Source: JBBQFD01 sp038321575 | Lineage (GTDB): Bacteria > Bacillota_I > Bacilli_A > RF39 > UBA660 | DNA: 44,288 nt | Direction: 5' to 3' | NCBI GenBank assembly: GCA_038321575.1 | Contig: JBBQFD010000003.1 | Span: forward strand, 1-44,288 | Shown: in pieces, positions 29,403-38,039 of the stretch | Position numbering within the stretch: the stretch's first letter is position 1 | Layout: each line of letters begins with the position of its first letter | Notes under the pieces: model-generated | Database searches by the model: none | The model's input: only the letters and a program-made list of their open reading frames with translations | What the model was told of the DNA's origin: nothing | Program-made: the position numbers and the translations under genes

Positions 29403-31991
29403 ATGAATAAAATAATATTAGTAGATGGTAATAATTTATTATTTAGAAGTTATTATGCTACTGCTTATAATGGCAATTTCATGAAAAATAGTAAAGATTT
29501 TCCAACTAATGCTTTATTTGGTTTTACGAACATGATGAATAAGATTATTGCTGAAGAAAAACCCCAATATATATTGGTGGCTTTTGATAAAGGCAAAACC
29601 TTTCGTCATGATAAATATGAAACTTATAAAGCAGGTCGTATTGAAACACCCAATGAATTAAAACAACAATTTCCCATTGCTAAAGAGATGTTAACGGCCA
29701 TGGGTATTAAATACTATGAAATAAATAATTATGAAGCTGATGATATCATTGGTACTTTTGCTAAGTTTTGTGATCTTGATCCTAATTTTATTGCAACAAT
29801 TGTTAGTAGTGACAAGGATTTATTACAATTAATTTCTAATGATGTTGATATTAAATTATTAAAACAAAAAGATTATATTCGTTATGATAAGAAATCTTTT
29901 ATTGAAGAATATAAATTTGATCCCATTAAAATAGTTGATTTAAAAGCCCTCCAAGGTGACCCCTCAGATAATATTCCGGGAGTTAAAGGAATAGGGGAAA
30001 AGACTGCTTTAAAACTCATTCAAGACTATCAAACTTTAGATAATGTTTATGCTAATCTTGATCATATTGGTGGCAAATTAAAAGATAAACTAATTGCTGA
30101 TCATGATAATGCTTATTTAAGTTATGAACTAGCTACGATTGAAAAATCAGTGCCAGTTGAAATTAACCTTGATGATATTATTTATCATGGCATTAATCAA
30201 GATAAATTAAATACTATTTATGAGGATTTAGAGTTTTATTCACTCTTAAAGAAAATAAATAAACCAGCCGAAACCAAAAAAATTGATATTAAAATTATTA
30301 AAGATCTAGGTGAAATACATATTACTGAAGATTGTGCGGTATATCTAGAAATTCTTGGGACTAATTATCATACTTCTAAAGTCTTAGGTATGGGTGTTTA
30401 TAATAAAGATTATAGTTATTATATACCCATAGATGTTCTGTTAAAGAAACCTGATTTCTTAATTAAAAACATAAAATATACTTATGATTTAAAGAAGTTA
30501 TATGTTGCTTTAAAGTGGTTACAAATTCCGGTTACAAATATTACTTTTGATACCATGATAGCAGCTTATTTACTTGATTATAATGTTAAAGATGATATAG
30601 CATATTTAGCTAATGGTTTTGGTAGTGATATTCCTTTTTATGAAAATATCTATGGTAAAAATAATAAGTTTTTAGAACCTGATATCAATATTATTGCTGA
30701 ACAAGCCATCTTGAAAGCTAAGTTTATTTATGATTCTTATACCGATTTAAAAGCTAAACTTATTAAAGAAGACTTATATAACTTGTTTTATGATATTGAA
30801 CTCCCTACAGCCTTAGTTTTAGGGGATATGGAGTATGCTGGCATATATGTTAATAAACAAGAATTAACTGATATGGGTCAAGAAATAAATATTAAAATTG
30901 AATTTGTTAGTAAAGATATCTATAATTATGCTGGAGCGGAATTTAATATCGCCTCACCTAAACAATTAGGTGAAGTCTTATTTGATAAGTTAAATTTACC
31001 TCATTCTAAAAAAGGAACAACTGGTTATTCAACAGCAATAGATGTTTTAAATCGTTTAAATGGTAAACACCCCATTATTGAACATATTATTGAGTATCGT
31101 ATGCTCATGAAACTACGTACTACTTATATTGATGGTTTAATTAATATGGTTATGGATGATGGTAAGATCCATACGATTTATAATCAAACCTTAACGAGAA
31201 CCGGAAGATTATCATCAATCGAACCAAATCTTCAAAATATTCCTATAAGATCTGAATATGGACGACTTATTCGCAAGGCTTTTGTCCCTAGTGAAAATTG
31301 TCTTTTATTAAGTGGCGATTACTCGCAAATTGAATTACGCATTTTAGCCCACATGGCGAATGTTAAATCATTAATCGAAGCTTTTAAAGCGGGTATGGAT
31401 ATTCACACTAAAACCGCTATGGATATTTTCCATGTTGCAGAAGGTGAAGTTACTAAAAAGATGCGTCGTATCTCTAAAGCTGTTAACTTTGGTATTATCT
31501 ATGGTATTAGTAGTTTCGGATTATCCGAAAACTTAGATATCAGTATGAGTGATGCTAAAACATTTATTGAGACTTATCTACACACATATCCTGGTATTAA
31601 AGAATATATGGATGCCTGTATTAAACAAGCTTATGTTGATGGTTATGTTAAAACCTTGCTTAATCGCAAACGTAATTTACCAGAACTTAAAAATACTAAC
31701 TATATGATTCGTCAACAAGGTGAGCGTATGGCCCTTAATACACCTATTCAAGGAACAAGCGCTGATATCATCAAAAAAGCCATGGTGGCCATCCATAAGG
31801 CTTTTAAAGACAATAAATTACAAAGCCAAATGATTTTACAAGTTCACGATGAACTAGTATTTGATTGTTTAGAAAGTGAGAAAGATATCGTTATTAATAT
31901 TGTTACTGACATAATGGAACATAACTTTGAATTAAAAGTACCATTAAAAGTCGATATTGAATATGGAAATAACTGGTATCAAGCAAAATAA
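29403..31991 (+). CDS. polA: DNA polymerase I
   Basis: An 862-residue family A polymerase for gap filling and primer removal. The 5'-3' nuclease domain (about 1-290) shows KIILVDGNNLLFRSYYA, NNYEADDIIGTFA, SSDKDLLQLI and the helix-hairpin-helix DNIPGVKGIGEKTA. The middle 3'-5' exonuclease-like domain (about 295-460) seems dead: the expected Asp-x-Glu is replaced in AVYLEILG and other acidic positions are not evident, as in Bacillus PolA. The polymerase domain has motif A DYSQIELRILAHM, motif B RRISKAVNFGIIYGIS and motif C QVHDELVFD. The stop is followed after one base by the ATG of a small gene. Confidence 0.97.
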   Translation: MNKIILVDGNNLLFRSYYATAYNGNFMKNSKDFPTNALFGFTNMMNKIIAEEKPQYILVAFDKGKTFRHDKYETYKAGRIETPNELKQQFPIAKEMLTAMGIKYYEINNYEADDIIGTFAKFCDLDPNFIATIVSSDKDLLQLISNDVDIKLLKQKDYIRYDKKSFIEEYKFDPIKIVDLKALQGDPSDNIPGVKGIGEKTALKLIQDYQTLDNVYANLDHIGGKLKDKLIADHDNAYLSYELATIEKSVPVEINLDDIIYHGINQDKLNTIYEDLEFYSLLKKINKPAETKKIDIKIIKDLGEIHITEDCAVYLEILGTNYHTSKVLGMGVYNKDYSYYIPIDVLLKKPDFLIKNIKYTYDLKKLYVALKWLQIPVTNITFDTMIAAYLLDYNVKDDIAYLANGFGSDIPFYENIYGKNNKFLEPDINIIAEQAILKAKFIYDSYTDLKAKLIKEDLYNLFYDIELPTALVLGDMEYAGIYVNKQELTDMGQEINIKIEFVSKDIYNYAGAEFNIASPKQLGEVLFDKLNLPHSKKGTTGYSTAIDVLNRLNGKHPIIEHIIEYRMLMKLRTTYIDGLINMVMDDGKIHTIYNQTLTRTGRLSSIEPNLQNIPIRSEYGRLIRKAFVPSENCLLLSGDYSQIELRILAHMANVKSLIEAFKAGMDIHTKTAMDIFHVAEGEVTKKMRRISKAVNFGIIYGISSFGLSENLDISMSDAKTFIETYLHTYPGIKEYMDACIKQAYVDGYVKTLLNRKRNLPELKNTNYMIRQQGERMALNTPIQGTSADIIKKAMVAIHKAFKDNKLQSQMILQVHDELVFDCLESEKDIVINIVTDIMEHNFELKVPLKVDIEYGNNWYQAK

Positions 31992-31992
31992 A

Positions 31993-32196
31993 ATGCAAAA
32001 AAATAGTTTAAAATTAACATTACTTAAAAGAAAAAAATATATCATAAACCAAGTTAAAGCTAATCTTAATTTAACTGATGAAGAAGCTATTGGAAGTGAT
32101 TTTAAAGCTATTGGCCAAGATATCGAAAACGCTATGGCAGCTTTTCGAAAAGATATGCCAAAAATTTTAATAAAAAAAGACACAAGTAACCGCTAA
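31993..32196 (+). CDS. Small hypothetical protein coupled to polA
   Basis: A 67-residue basic, helical protein (KLTLLKRKKYIINQVKANLN, then a segment with many Ala, Asp and Lys). Its ATG comes one base after the polA stop and no ribosome binding site is visible, so translation would depend on ribosomes finishing polA. It is not recognised. The frame is open upstream into polA to an ATG at 31957, which is less likely. It could also be a chance frame; the composition is credible but the support is modest. Confidence 0.5.
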   Translation: MQKNSLKLTLLKRKKYIINQVKANLNLTDEEAIGSDFKAIGQDIENAMAAFRKDMPKILIKKDTSNR

Positions 32197-32199
32197 ATA

Positions 32200-32208
32200 T
32201 GTTATATT
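32200..32208 (+). promoter_or_regulatory. Possible extended -10 promoter before the 32231 gene
   Basis: TGT TATATT at 32200-32208; no -35 stands out. Confidence 0.4.
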
Positions 32209-32230
32209 AATAATAATGAGGAGTGATATA

Positions 32231-32521
32231 TTGACGGAGCTATCAATATTAAAAAATCACCATCGTGAGTTATCTCATATTATGGAAGGTTATTTAAATA
32301 ATAATGAACAAGTTAAAGAAGCAATAAAGATTTATCAAGAATGTCGTATTGCGACTGATAATAGTGTTAGATGTAAATTAATTCAATTAGCAGAGTCTTA
32401 TATTGGAAAAGATCCCGAAGCTCGTCAAGCTTTAAAATGCTATAATCATATTATCTTTCTTGAAGAGAGAATTATGAGTCTACAAACTATAGAAAGTGAA
32501 GAATTAGTATGCACAAAGTAA
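32231..32521 (+). CDS. Small helical hypothetical protein before the CDF genes
   Basis: A 96-residue, wholly helical, soluble protein (EQVKEAIKIYQECRIA, IGKDPEARQALKCYNHII). The start is taken as TTG 32231 because GAGGAGTGAT (32218-32227) is properly spaced for it; an ATG at 32216 overlaps that ribosome binding site. The 3' end overlaps the first CDF gene by 13 nt, so it is coupled to a metal transporter. The pattern recalls small YlbF-like helical proteins, but the likeness is too weak to name it. Confidence 0.65.
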   Translation: MTELSILKNHHRELSHIMEGYLNNNEQVKEAIKIYQECRIATDNSVRCKLIQLAESYIGKDPEARQALKCYNHIIFLEERIMSLQTIESEELVCTK

Positions 32522-33360
32522 CCAGAGTTATGGTCATAGTTTTACTTACTAATATGATTTTATCAATAATGCAAGTTATTGTTGGATTAATTGGTAGATC
32601 AAGTGCGGTTATTGCGGATGGGGTTCATACCTTAAGTGATATGACCACTGATGTTGTAGCTATTTTTGGTATAAGATTTTCTAATAAACGTGCTAATAAA
32701 GCCCACCCTTATGGATATGGGCAAGTTGAATATATAACTAGTATCTTTATTGGGGTCGTAGTTGTTATTGTTGGTTTATTCTTAATCAATAGTACCATGA
32801 ATAACGCCACCATGGTTCCTAGTATTTATGTTGTTATAGTAACCATCATTACGATTATTACTAAATATATATTATCTAATTATGTATTAGTTAAAGGTTA
32901 TCGTTGGGATAACTCAATCTTAATTGCTAGTGGTCGTGAAAGTCATGCTGATGTTATTAGTTCAATCTTTGTTCTAACATCATCATTACTAGCACAATTA
33001 ACCCGCTATAGTAATATGTTTATTTATTCTGATCGTGTTGCTGCTATTTTAGTAAGTATTTTCATTATTAGAGTTGGTTTTAAAATTGTTAGTGAAAACA
33101 TCAGTGTTATTATTGGTGAACAAGAAACGAATCAAGGTTTTCTTGATGAAGTTAAAGAAATAATCTTAAAAGAAAATAAAATTGAACATATCGATAATAT
33201 TGTTGCTTTAAAGTTTGGACCATACTACAAATTAAATTTAGAAGTCAAAATGGATGGTCATCTTACTTTAAAGGATGTTAATAAAGTTATGCTTAGAATT
33301 AAAAAACAATTAAAAAAAGATAAGAAAATAAGATATATAACGATTCAGGTTAATAATTAA
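32509..33360 (+). CDS. Cation diffusion facilitator family transporter, first copy
   Basis: A 283-residue CDF transporter expected to export divalent metal ions (Zn, Mn, Co or Fe) in exchange for protons. The second membrane helix has ADGVHTLSDMTTD (His40, Asp44, Asp48) and the fifth has SGRESHADVISS (Glu144, His146, Asp148), which together should form the transport site; the loop AHPYGYGQVEY is typical. The C-terminal cytoplasmic domain (about 205-283) dimerises and binds metal. The paralogue that follows aligns without gaps through residue 150. Substrate cannot be read from the sequence. It overlaps the preceding small gene. Confidence 0.93.
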   Translation: MHKVTRVMVIVLLTNMILSIMQVIVGLIGRSSAVIADGVHTLSDMTTDVVAIFGIRFSNKRANKAHPYGYGQVEYITSIFIGVVVVIVGLFLINSTMNNATMVPSIYVVIVTIITIITKYILSNYVLVKGYRWDNSILIASGRESHADVISSIFVLTSSLLAQLTRYSNMFIYSDRVAAILVSIFIIRVGFKIVSENISVIIGEQETNQGFLDEVKEIILKENKIEHIDNIVALKFGPYYKLNLEVKMDGHLTLKDVNKVMLRIKKQLKKDKKIRYITIQVNN

Positions 33361-33369
33361 AGGAGTCAT

Positions 33370-34230
33370 ATGAATAAAGTTACAAAAGTTATGTCAGTTA
33401 GTTTTGTGTCTAATGTATCGCTATCCCTTTTAAAAGTCATTATTGGAACTATTGGTCACTCAACAGCGATTGTCGCTGATGGTGCCCATTCTTTTAGTGA
33501 TCTTTTAACCGACCTAGTAGCAATTATTGGTAATAAAATGTCTTTAAAGCCAGCTGATAAGGAACACCCTTATGGCCATGGTCAATTAGAATATCTAACC
33601 TCACTAGCAATTGGAACAGCTGTCCTTTTTATTGCTTTCACTATTATTACAAGTGCTGTTTTTAAAACATCAGTTATTCCTAGTTCATTTGTTATGTGGG
33701 TAAGTTTATTTACCATTATTACTAAATACATCCTTGCTAAATATATTTCTATTCGAGGTATTGAATATAACAATGCCATTTTAAAGGCTAGTGGTCGTGA
33801 AAGCATGGGCGATGTTATTAGTTCAATCTTCGTCCTTATATCAGCCGTTATGATGCAATTAACCCATTATGTTAGTTGGTTTATCTATGCTGATGCGATT
33901 ACTACTATTATTGTTGGTCTATTTATCTTTAGAATTGGTTTCTTAATCATAAAAGATAATATTAGTACCATTATTGAAGAACGAGAATTAGATCCTATCC
34001 TTAATCAACAAGTTACTAATATTATCTTAAATAATTCTAATGTTAAAAAGATTGATAGTTTAATCATAATTAAATCAGGTCCATACTACAAACTAATGAT
34101 TGAATTACAAATGAGTGGTAATGGTACTTTAAATCATATTCATAAGAATATTGATTTAATTGAAAAAAATCTAAAAAAAGCTAATCGTAAATACAAATAT
34201 ATAATGATTCACGTTAGTCCAGCAGAATAG
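33370..34230 (+). CDS. Cation diffusion facilitator family transporter, second copy
   Basis: A 286-residue paralogue of the preceding gene, starting 9 nt after it with ribosome binding site AAAGGAGT. The second-helix motif is ADGAHSFSDLLTD (His40, Asp44, Asp48) and the loop is EHPYGHGQLEY. In the fifth helix SGRESMGDVISS keeps Glu144 and Asp148 but has Met146 where the first copy has His. A change at the transport site suggests different metal preference, or a heterodimer of the two proteins. Tandem duplication is clear from gapless N-terminal alignment. Confidence 0.93.
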   Translation: MNKVTKVMSVSFVSNVSLSLLKVIIGTIGHSTAIVADGAHSFSDLLTDLVAIIGNKMSLKPADKEHPYGHGQLEYLTSLAIGTAVLFIAFTIITSAVFKTSVIPSSFVMWVSLFTIITKYILAKYISIRGIEYNNAILKASGRESMGDVISSIFVLISAVMMQLTHYVSWFIYADAITTIIVGLFIFRIGFLIIKDNISTIIEERELDPILNQQVTNIILNNSNVKKIDSLIIIKSGPYYKLMIELQMSGNGTLNHIHKNIDLIEKNLKKANRKYKYIMIHVSPAE

Positions 34231-34289
34231 AGGAGGCCATTAAAAAGGCCGCACGTTTAATTGTAGCTTTAATAGTAAGTGATCCCATT

Positions 34290-34487
34290 ATGAGCACCAT
34301 TTGTGATGCTAAACTTAATAGGGTCTGCCCTCGTAACTTTGATAATTATGCTCTCCCTGATCGTAATTTTAATCGTGCTACCAGGAAAGACTTATTACCA
34401 TATCTAATAAAACAATCTACTTACTATAAAGAACAAATGGGGACTATTTATAAACCAGGTCTCATGAAAACTTTAAAACATAAATAA
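34290..34487 (+). CDS. Small hypothetical protein, uncertain start
   Basis: A 65-residue basic protein (ICDAKLNRVCPRNFDNYALP, then RKDLLPYLIKQSTYYKEQ) that is not recognised. ATG 34290 has no ribosome binding site. The same frame is open back to 34218, and a strong AGGAGG (34231-34236) stands 2 nt before an in-frame ATT at 34239, which would give 82 residues but is too close and a rare start codon. A GGCC repeat at 34235-34238 and 34247-34250 could fold over the ribosome binding site. It may be a fragment of an older gene. Confidence 0.4.
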   Translation: MSTICDAKLNRVCPRNFDNYALPDRNFNRATRKDLLPYLIKQSTYYKEQMGTIYKPGLMKTLKHK

Positions 34488-34489
34488 AA

Positions 34490-34517
34490 TTGACTTATCT
34501 ACTTTTTTAGATATAAT
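34490..34517 (+). promoter_or_regulatory. Promoter of the 34536 gene
   Basis: TTGACT (34490-34495), 16-nt spacer, TATAAT (34512-34517). Same -35 and spacing as the two repeated promoters downstream. Confidence 0.72.
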
Positions 34518-34535
34518 ATTGGTGAAAGAGGATTT

Positions 34536-35150
34536 ATGAAAAAAAGTAAATATATTGTTAAAACAACCAAGCACAAACTATTATCTAATATATCACTTCA
34601 AGAAATATATGATGAAAATCATCTTTTAGTTATTCCTGAAGAAGATATAGAAATAGATGATGTTATCGAGCCCATTGTAGTTTCAATTTCTGCATTAGTG
34701 GTATCTGATTTAGTCCCAAATACCCCAATTGTAGTAATAAACGAGTTAGATTATTATGGTTTAAGTGGTAACAAAATGAATAATATTGACGAGGTAGATA
34801 CTTTTATGACAGCTACTCATAATACCAAACCAACACCAAAGAGCCCATCAATTAAGACTACAATATTATATTCAAAAGAGTATGATAAGCACCTAAGAGT
34901 TACTTTTATCGTTAATGCTGATAAATCAATTGACTACTTATCAGTTAGTGAAATCAATAACCCTGTAATTGCCGATTTACCATTAAATGGAGTTAGTAGT
35001 AAAGAACCATTACAATCTTTATTTGAAAAACTATTTAAAAACCAAAAAACTCCGGCTGAACTTAATGTTGATCACAATCGTGAAGCAGCAGCGGAAGCTG
35101 GTAAAGATTATGAACCATATAATGGTCACTCTAAAATATTAAAAAGATAA
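34536..35150 (+). CDS. Hypothetical protein, 204 residues, first gene of the unknown cluster
   Basis: This is not recognised. It is a soluble acidic protein with no signal or membrane helix. The N-terminus is basic (MKKSKYIVKTTKHKLLSN), then an Ile/Val-rich acidic region (about 30-75) of beta character, a Thr/Pro linker (about 92-107) and a beta segment (KHLRVTFIVNADKSIDYL). The C-terminus ends in charged repeats (EAAAEAGKDYEPYNGHSK). The promoter is strong and the ribosome binding site AGAGG precedes ATG 34536. A hairpin follows the stop. It lies in the same orientation as four more unknown genes whose promoters look alike. Confidence 0.7.
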   Translation: MKKSKYIVKTTKHKLLSNISLQEIYDENHLLVIPEEDIEIDDVIEPIVVSISALVVSDLVPNTPIVVINELDYYGLSGNKMNNIDEVDTFMTATHNTKPTPKSPSIKTTILYSKEYDKHLRVTFIVNADKSIDYLSVSEINNPVIADLPLNGVSSKEPLQSLFEKLFKNQKTPAELNVDHNREAAAEAGKDYEPYNGHSKILKR

Positions 35151-35155
35151 TAGCT

Positions 35156-35185
35156 AAAGACATTAGTGTTGACTAATGTCTTTAT
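35156..35185 (+). terminator. Terminator hairpin carrying the next promoter (copy 1)
   Basis: AAAGACATTAGT (35156-35167), loop GTTG, ACTAATGTCTTT (35172-35183): a perfect 12-bp stem. The T-rich end is short. The -35 TTGACT of the next promoter starts in the loop. Confidence 0.7.
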
Positions 35186-35196
35186 TAGTATATAAT
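35169..35196 (+). promoter_or_regulatory. Promoter of the 35216 gene, embedded in a hairpin
   Basis: TTGACT (35169-35174), 16-nt spacer, TATAAT (35191-35196). The 30 nt from 35169 to 35198 are identical to 35787-35816. Confidence 0.8.
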
Positions 35197-35215
35197 ATTT
35201 AAAAAAGAGGTTTTT

Positions 35216-35767
35216 ATGGAACAAGATTATAATGCTAAATTAAATTATTATATTAATAATAATCTTCGTAAAACGAAATTACTAGTTTATTTAAAAGAGT
35301 TAGCGCAAACTAACCCCAAGAATATTCTTTTAATTAATAGTTTTATTACTTTAATTGAAAAACGTAATGCTGATTTTTTAAAAATCAGCAATCAAGAGAA
35401 ACAAAAGATTTTAAGAGAATTAAATACTCATCATTTTGGTGATAACAACATTGTTAAACGTAGCGAAGTTTTAGTAACTAAAACTCCGGTTAGTCGAATA
35501 ACCTCAACCTTAACTTATCACGATAATGATGCGGGCACTATTTTAGATTTATCTTTTAGTGAATTTACTACACCAATTCAAATTAAGGTTAATAAGTCAC
35601 AAATTAATAAAAGAAAATTAACGCTTGATGAAGTCTACCAAAAGATTAAAAGCACTCCTAATTGGAAACAACTATTAGATGATATTTTTTATTCATCAAT
35701 TAATAGTGATCAATCAGATTATAATGCTGATGATATTAGGGAATCAGTCAAATCTTTTCAAAAATAA
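35216..35767 (+). CDS. Hypothetical protein, 183 residues, unknown cluster
   Basis: Not recognised. It is soluble: a helical N-terminal half (about 1-85, KLNYYINNNLRKTKLLVYLK and NQEKQKILRELNTHHFG), a beta segment (about 95-135, TSTLTYHDNDAGTILDLSF) and a helical C-terminus (LDEVYQKIKSTPNWKQLL). It contains no cysteine, so it is not one of the zinc-knuckle members. It has its own promoter and a terminator/promoter hairpin follows. The ribosome binding site AGAGG is five bases from ATG 35216. Confidence 0.7.
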   Translation: MEQDYNAKLNYYINNNLRKTKLLVYLKELAQTNPKNILLINSFITLIEKRNADFLKISNQEKQKILRELNTHHFGDNNIVKRSEVLVTKTPVSRITSTLTYHDNDAGTILDLSFSEFTTPIQIKVNKSQINKRKLTLDEVYQKIKSTPNWKQLLDDIFYSSINSDQSDYNADDIRESVKSFQK

Positions 35768-35772
35768 TATAT

Positions 35773-35803
35773 AAGACATTAGTTTATTGACTAATGTCTT
35801 TAT
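35773..35803 (+). terminator. Terminator hairpin carrying the next promoter (copy 2)
   Basis: AAGACATTAGT (35773-35783), loop TTATTG, ACTAATGTCTT (35790-35800), followed by TATT. Near-copy of the hairpin at 35156. Confidence 0.7.
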
Positions 35804-35814
35804 TAGTATATAAT
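35787..35814 (+). promoter_or_regulatory. Promoter of the 35836 operon, embedded in a hairpin
   Basis: TTGACT (35787-35792), 16-nt spacer, TATAAT (35809-35814). Same 30-nt element as at 35169. Confidence 0.8.
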
Positions 35815-35835
35815 ATATTATCAAGGAGTTGACTT

Positions 35836-36663
35836 ATGACGATAGATTTAATTACTAAAGTTGTTAAGAAACTTGATCCCCAAGGCGAACTTAATAAGTT
35901 CTTACAATCCCTATCTAAAAATGCTTTAATGGAAACCAGAGCATCTATAATTGAACATAGTATGGAAGTAAAACATTTTATCTGTGTTATGAATTATATT
36001 GGTAATACTAATCATATTATTGAATATAGTGGATTTTTAAGTGAACTTAAAAGTTCGATTACAACATCTGAATATAAACAAATGATTCAAAGTCAAAGAA
36101 AACAAGTTCTATCCATTCTCATTAAAACCGACTCGTATTTATCAATGTTATTTAATGAAGAAGTAATTGAATACTTACAACTATCTACTGCTATTTTATG
36201 TAATCTCCGCAATTCATCAATTTTAACTAATGAAGAAAGAATTGAAAAGCTTGATTTAGAAAATATCTTTTTACTTTTAAGTCGAGAAATCTGTCCTCAT
36301 CCTTTATGGATTAATTTAAATAATCCTAATGCTGCTTATGACTTCCCTGATCAAACTTGTAAATGTGCGCTATGTGGTGATGCTATAGTATCCTCTGATA
36401 TAGCTGATTTTAATTATGGGTCTCATATTGATAAAAGTGGTCGTCAAAGAGTCTATGGTGGGCCGATAATTGGTATTCCTGAGGATCTTGTTATTGCTTA
36501 TAAACGTGCTGAGGAAGAAAGAATTATTCCAATAGAATTTAATAAATTAATTCTTAAGAATAAAGATATTCCACTACATATCTTAGCTGAACAATTTATT
36601 CAAGGAAAAGAATCATTAAACTGTTCAAATGATAAACAAAAGTCTAATCGTATTAATAAGTAA
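35836..36663 (+). CDS. Unknown zinc-knuckle protein A (C-x-H ... C-x2-C)
   Basis: A 275-residue soluble protein, not recognised. The N-terminal 150 residues are helical. A metal-binding pattern follows: Cys153-Pro-His155, then CKCALCGD with Cys177 and Cys180, so C-x-H-x21-C-x2-C-G. After it comes a glycine-rich stretch (SGRQRVYGGPIIGIP) and a helical tail. The two genes downstream carry the same pattern with 15 residues in the middle, so this is a more distant relative or a convergent knuckle. The ribosome binding site AAGGAG precedes ATG 35836, and the next gene starts 10 nt after the stop. The fold and target are unknown; a nucleic-acid or protein-binding role is only a guess. Confidence 0.78.
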   Translation: MTIDLITKVVKKLDPQGELNKFLQSLSKNALMETRASIIEHSMEVKHFICVMNYIGNTNHIIEYSGFLSELKSSITTSEYKQMIQSQRKQVLSILIKTDSYLSMLFNEEVIEYLQLSTAILCNLRNSSILTNEERIEKLDLENIFLLLSREICPHPLWINLNNPNAAYDFPDQTCKCALCGDAIVSSDIADFNYGSHIDKSGRQRVYGGPIIGIPEDLVIAYKRAEEERIIPIEFNKLILKNKDIPLHILAEQFIQGKESLNCSNDKQKSNRINK

Positions 36664-36673
36664 GGAGAATATT

Positions 36674-37330
36674 ATGGAAGATAAAACATTATATAAAGCA
36701 ACTTGTGAACAAGAAATAACTAAGTTAAAAAAACAAATCGAAACATGCAAAAAGAATATTGATTATGATAAACATCCTTTTAATCATCCCTTAACCCAAA
36801 GATTACTTGTTCTTAAAACCGAATTAAGTAGCATGTTTATCATTAGACAAAGTTACTGTGATCATGGTTTGTTATTAACTAATGATCAAGATAAAGATTG
36901 TTTTTATCAATGCATTGAATGTGGTAAGATAATTACCGAAAAAGAAACTAATACTGAAGTTATTGATATTAAAGAATTAAAGATAAATTCATCTATTAAT
37001 ATCGCTCCGGTAATCCTTTATCTCCATGAACAATACCTAAAGACCTATAATACTAATCAAGGTTTTAAAGAATATATTATTAATAACTTTAAAAACAGGG
37101 CTATTAAAAAGATGTCTGATGACACTAAAAGATATATTGATGATATTGTTGATATCTTAATTAGTTATAATGAACCTGCTGTTGAATTAGAGAAATATTT
37201 ATTTAATAAAGAAACAATTGCTTTAGGTCTCAATAAAAACATGACTTTTGATGTTGATTCTTTTCGTGATCTTATCTATCAACAACTAGATGAATATCAT
37301 CAAGAAAAGGATATAAAACATGGAAAATAA
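36674..37330 (+). CDS. Unknown zinc-knuckle protein B
   Basis: A 218-residue soluble protein, not recognised but clearly paralogous to the next gene. The N-terminus is coiled coil (about 10-30 and 40-58). The knuckle is Cys62-Asp-His64 and Cys80-Ile-Glu-Cys83-Gly, inside RQSYCDHGLLLTN and QCIECGKII. The remaining 130 residues are helical with the FKEYIINNFKNRAIKK segment. The start is ATG 36674, behind AAGGAG at 36663-36668; an upstream frame overlapping the previous gene is rejected. It overlaps the next gene by 11 nt, so B and C are translationally coupled and may form a complex. Confidence 0.8.
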   Translation: MEDKTLYKATCEQEITKLKKQIETCKKNIDYDKHPFNHPLTQRLLVLKTELSSMFIIRQSYCDHGLLLTNDQDKDCFYQCIECGKIITEKETNTEVIDIKELKINSSINIAPVILYLHEQYLKTYNTNQGFKEYIINNFKNRAIKKMSDDTKRYIDDIVDILISYNEPAVELEKYLFNKETIALGLNKNMTFDVDSFRDLIYQQLDEYHQEKDIKHGK

Positions 37331-38039
37331 AGATACTTTAGATTTAAAAATAAAAGAATTAAAAGATAAACTTATTTTATCAGAAGAACGTGCTAATAAA
37401 CATGGTAAAAATCTTAGAAGTTTTCATGTTAAAGCACTTGTTTATCAACTTAATGAATTAAGTCAACTTCAAATGGCAAGACAAGCAATATGTAAGCATA
37501 ATATGATTTTAAATAATAATCTAGATTTTCCTTTCCAACACCACTGTTTAGAATGTGGTTTTACCATTTATCCTATCACTAATGCTATTCATCAATCAGA
37601 TCTTGCACTAGGAATGGAAGTTATTTTGATGAGTGATTTAATTAAGATTAATCCTGATAAATTAGTGACGATTATTACTAATGCTTATCAATCTTTTAAT
37701 GGTACTAAAAAAGAGTTTAAAGACTTTGTTTTAAATACTTATAAAAATGAAGAAGTAATAGCACCATCAGTTGATGTTATGAATATTGTTTATAATTATA
37801 TTAAGGTCTTAAGTAGATTCTCTAATCCTACTTATGAATTAAATGATTTTTTAAAAGGTAAAAAAACTATTACTTTAAGAAAACATCCAGAATTAATCAT
37901 TAGTTCTGATATTTTAAAAAAACTCATTCATCAACATATGCCTGAGGTATATGTTGATGCCCAAACTAAAGATGAGATTGATAATGAACCAAGAAGATAT
38001 CTGAAAGTTAAGGTTTTAACTAATGATAAAAACCGTTGA
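37320..38039 (+). CDS. Unknown zinc-knuckle protein C, paralogue of B
   Basis: A 239-residue paralogue of the preceding gene. Shared features in order are the coiled-coil start, ELSQLQMARQAICKHNMIL with Cys58-x-His60, HHCLECGFTI with Cys76 and Cys79, and the helical rest with FKDFVLNTYKNEE. The shared knuckle can be written RQ-x2-C-x-H-x15-C-x-E-C-G. The stop is TGA. Its ATG lies inside the end of gene B. A 38-codon open frame overlaps its end. Confidence 0.8.
   Translation: MENKDTLDLKIKELKDKLILSEERANKHGKNLRSFHVKALVYQLNELSQLQMARQAICKHNMILNNNLDFPFQHHCLECGFTIYPITNAIHQSDLALGMEVILMSDLIKINPDKLVTIITNAYQSFNGTKKEFKDFVLNTYKNEEVIAPSVDVMNIVYNYIKVLSRFSNPTYELNDFLKGKKTITLRKHPELIISSDILKKLIHQHMPEVYVDAQTKDEIDNEPRRYLKVKVLTNDKNR

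Noticed and set aside
31944..32183. Antisense frame over the end of polA and the small gene after it
   Set aside because: Hydrophobic antisense of a lysine/leucine-rich region, a usual artefact in AT-rich DNA.
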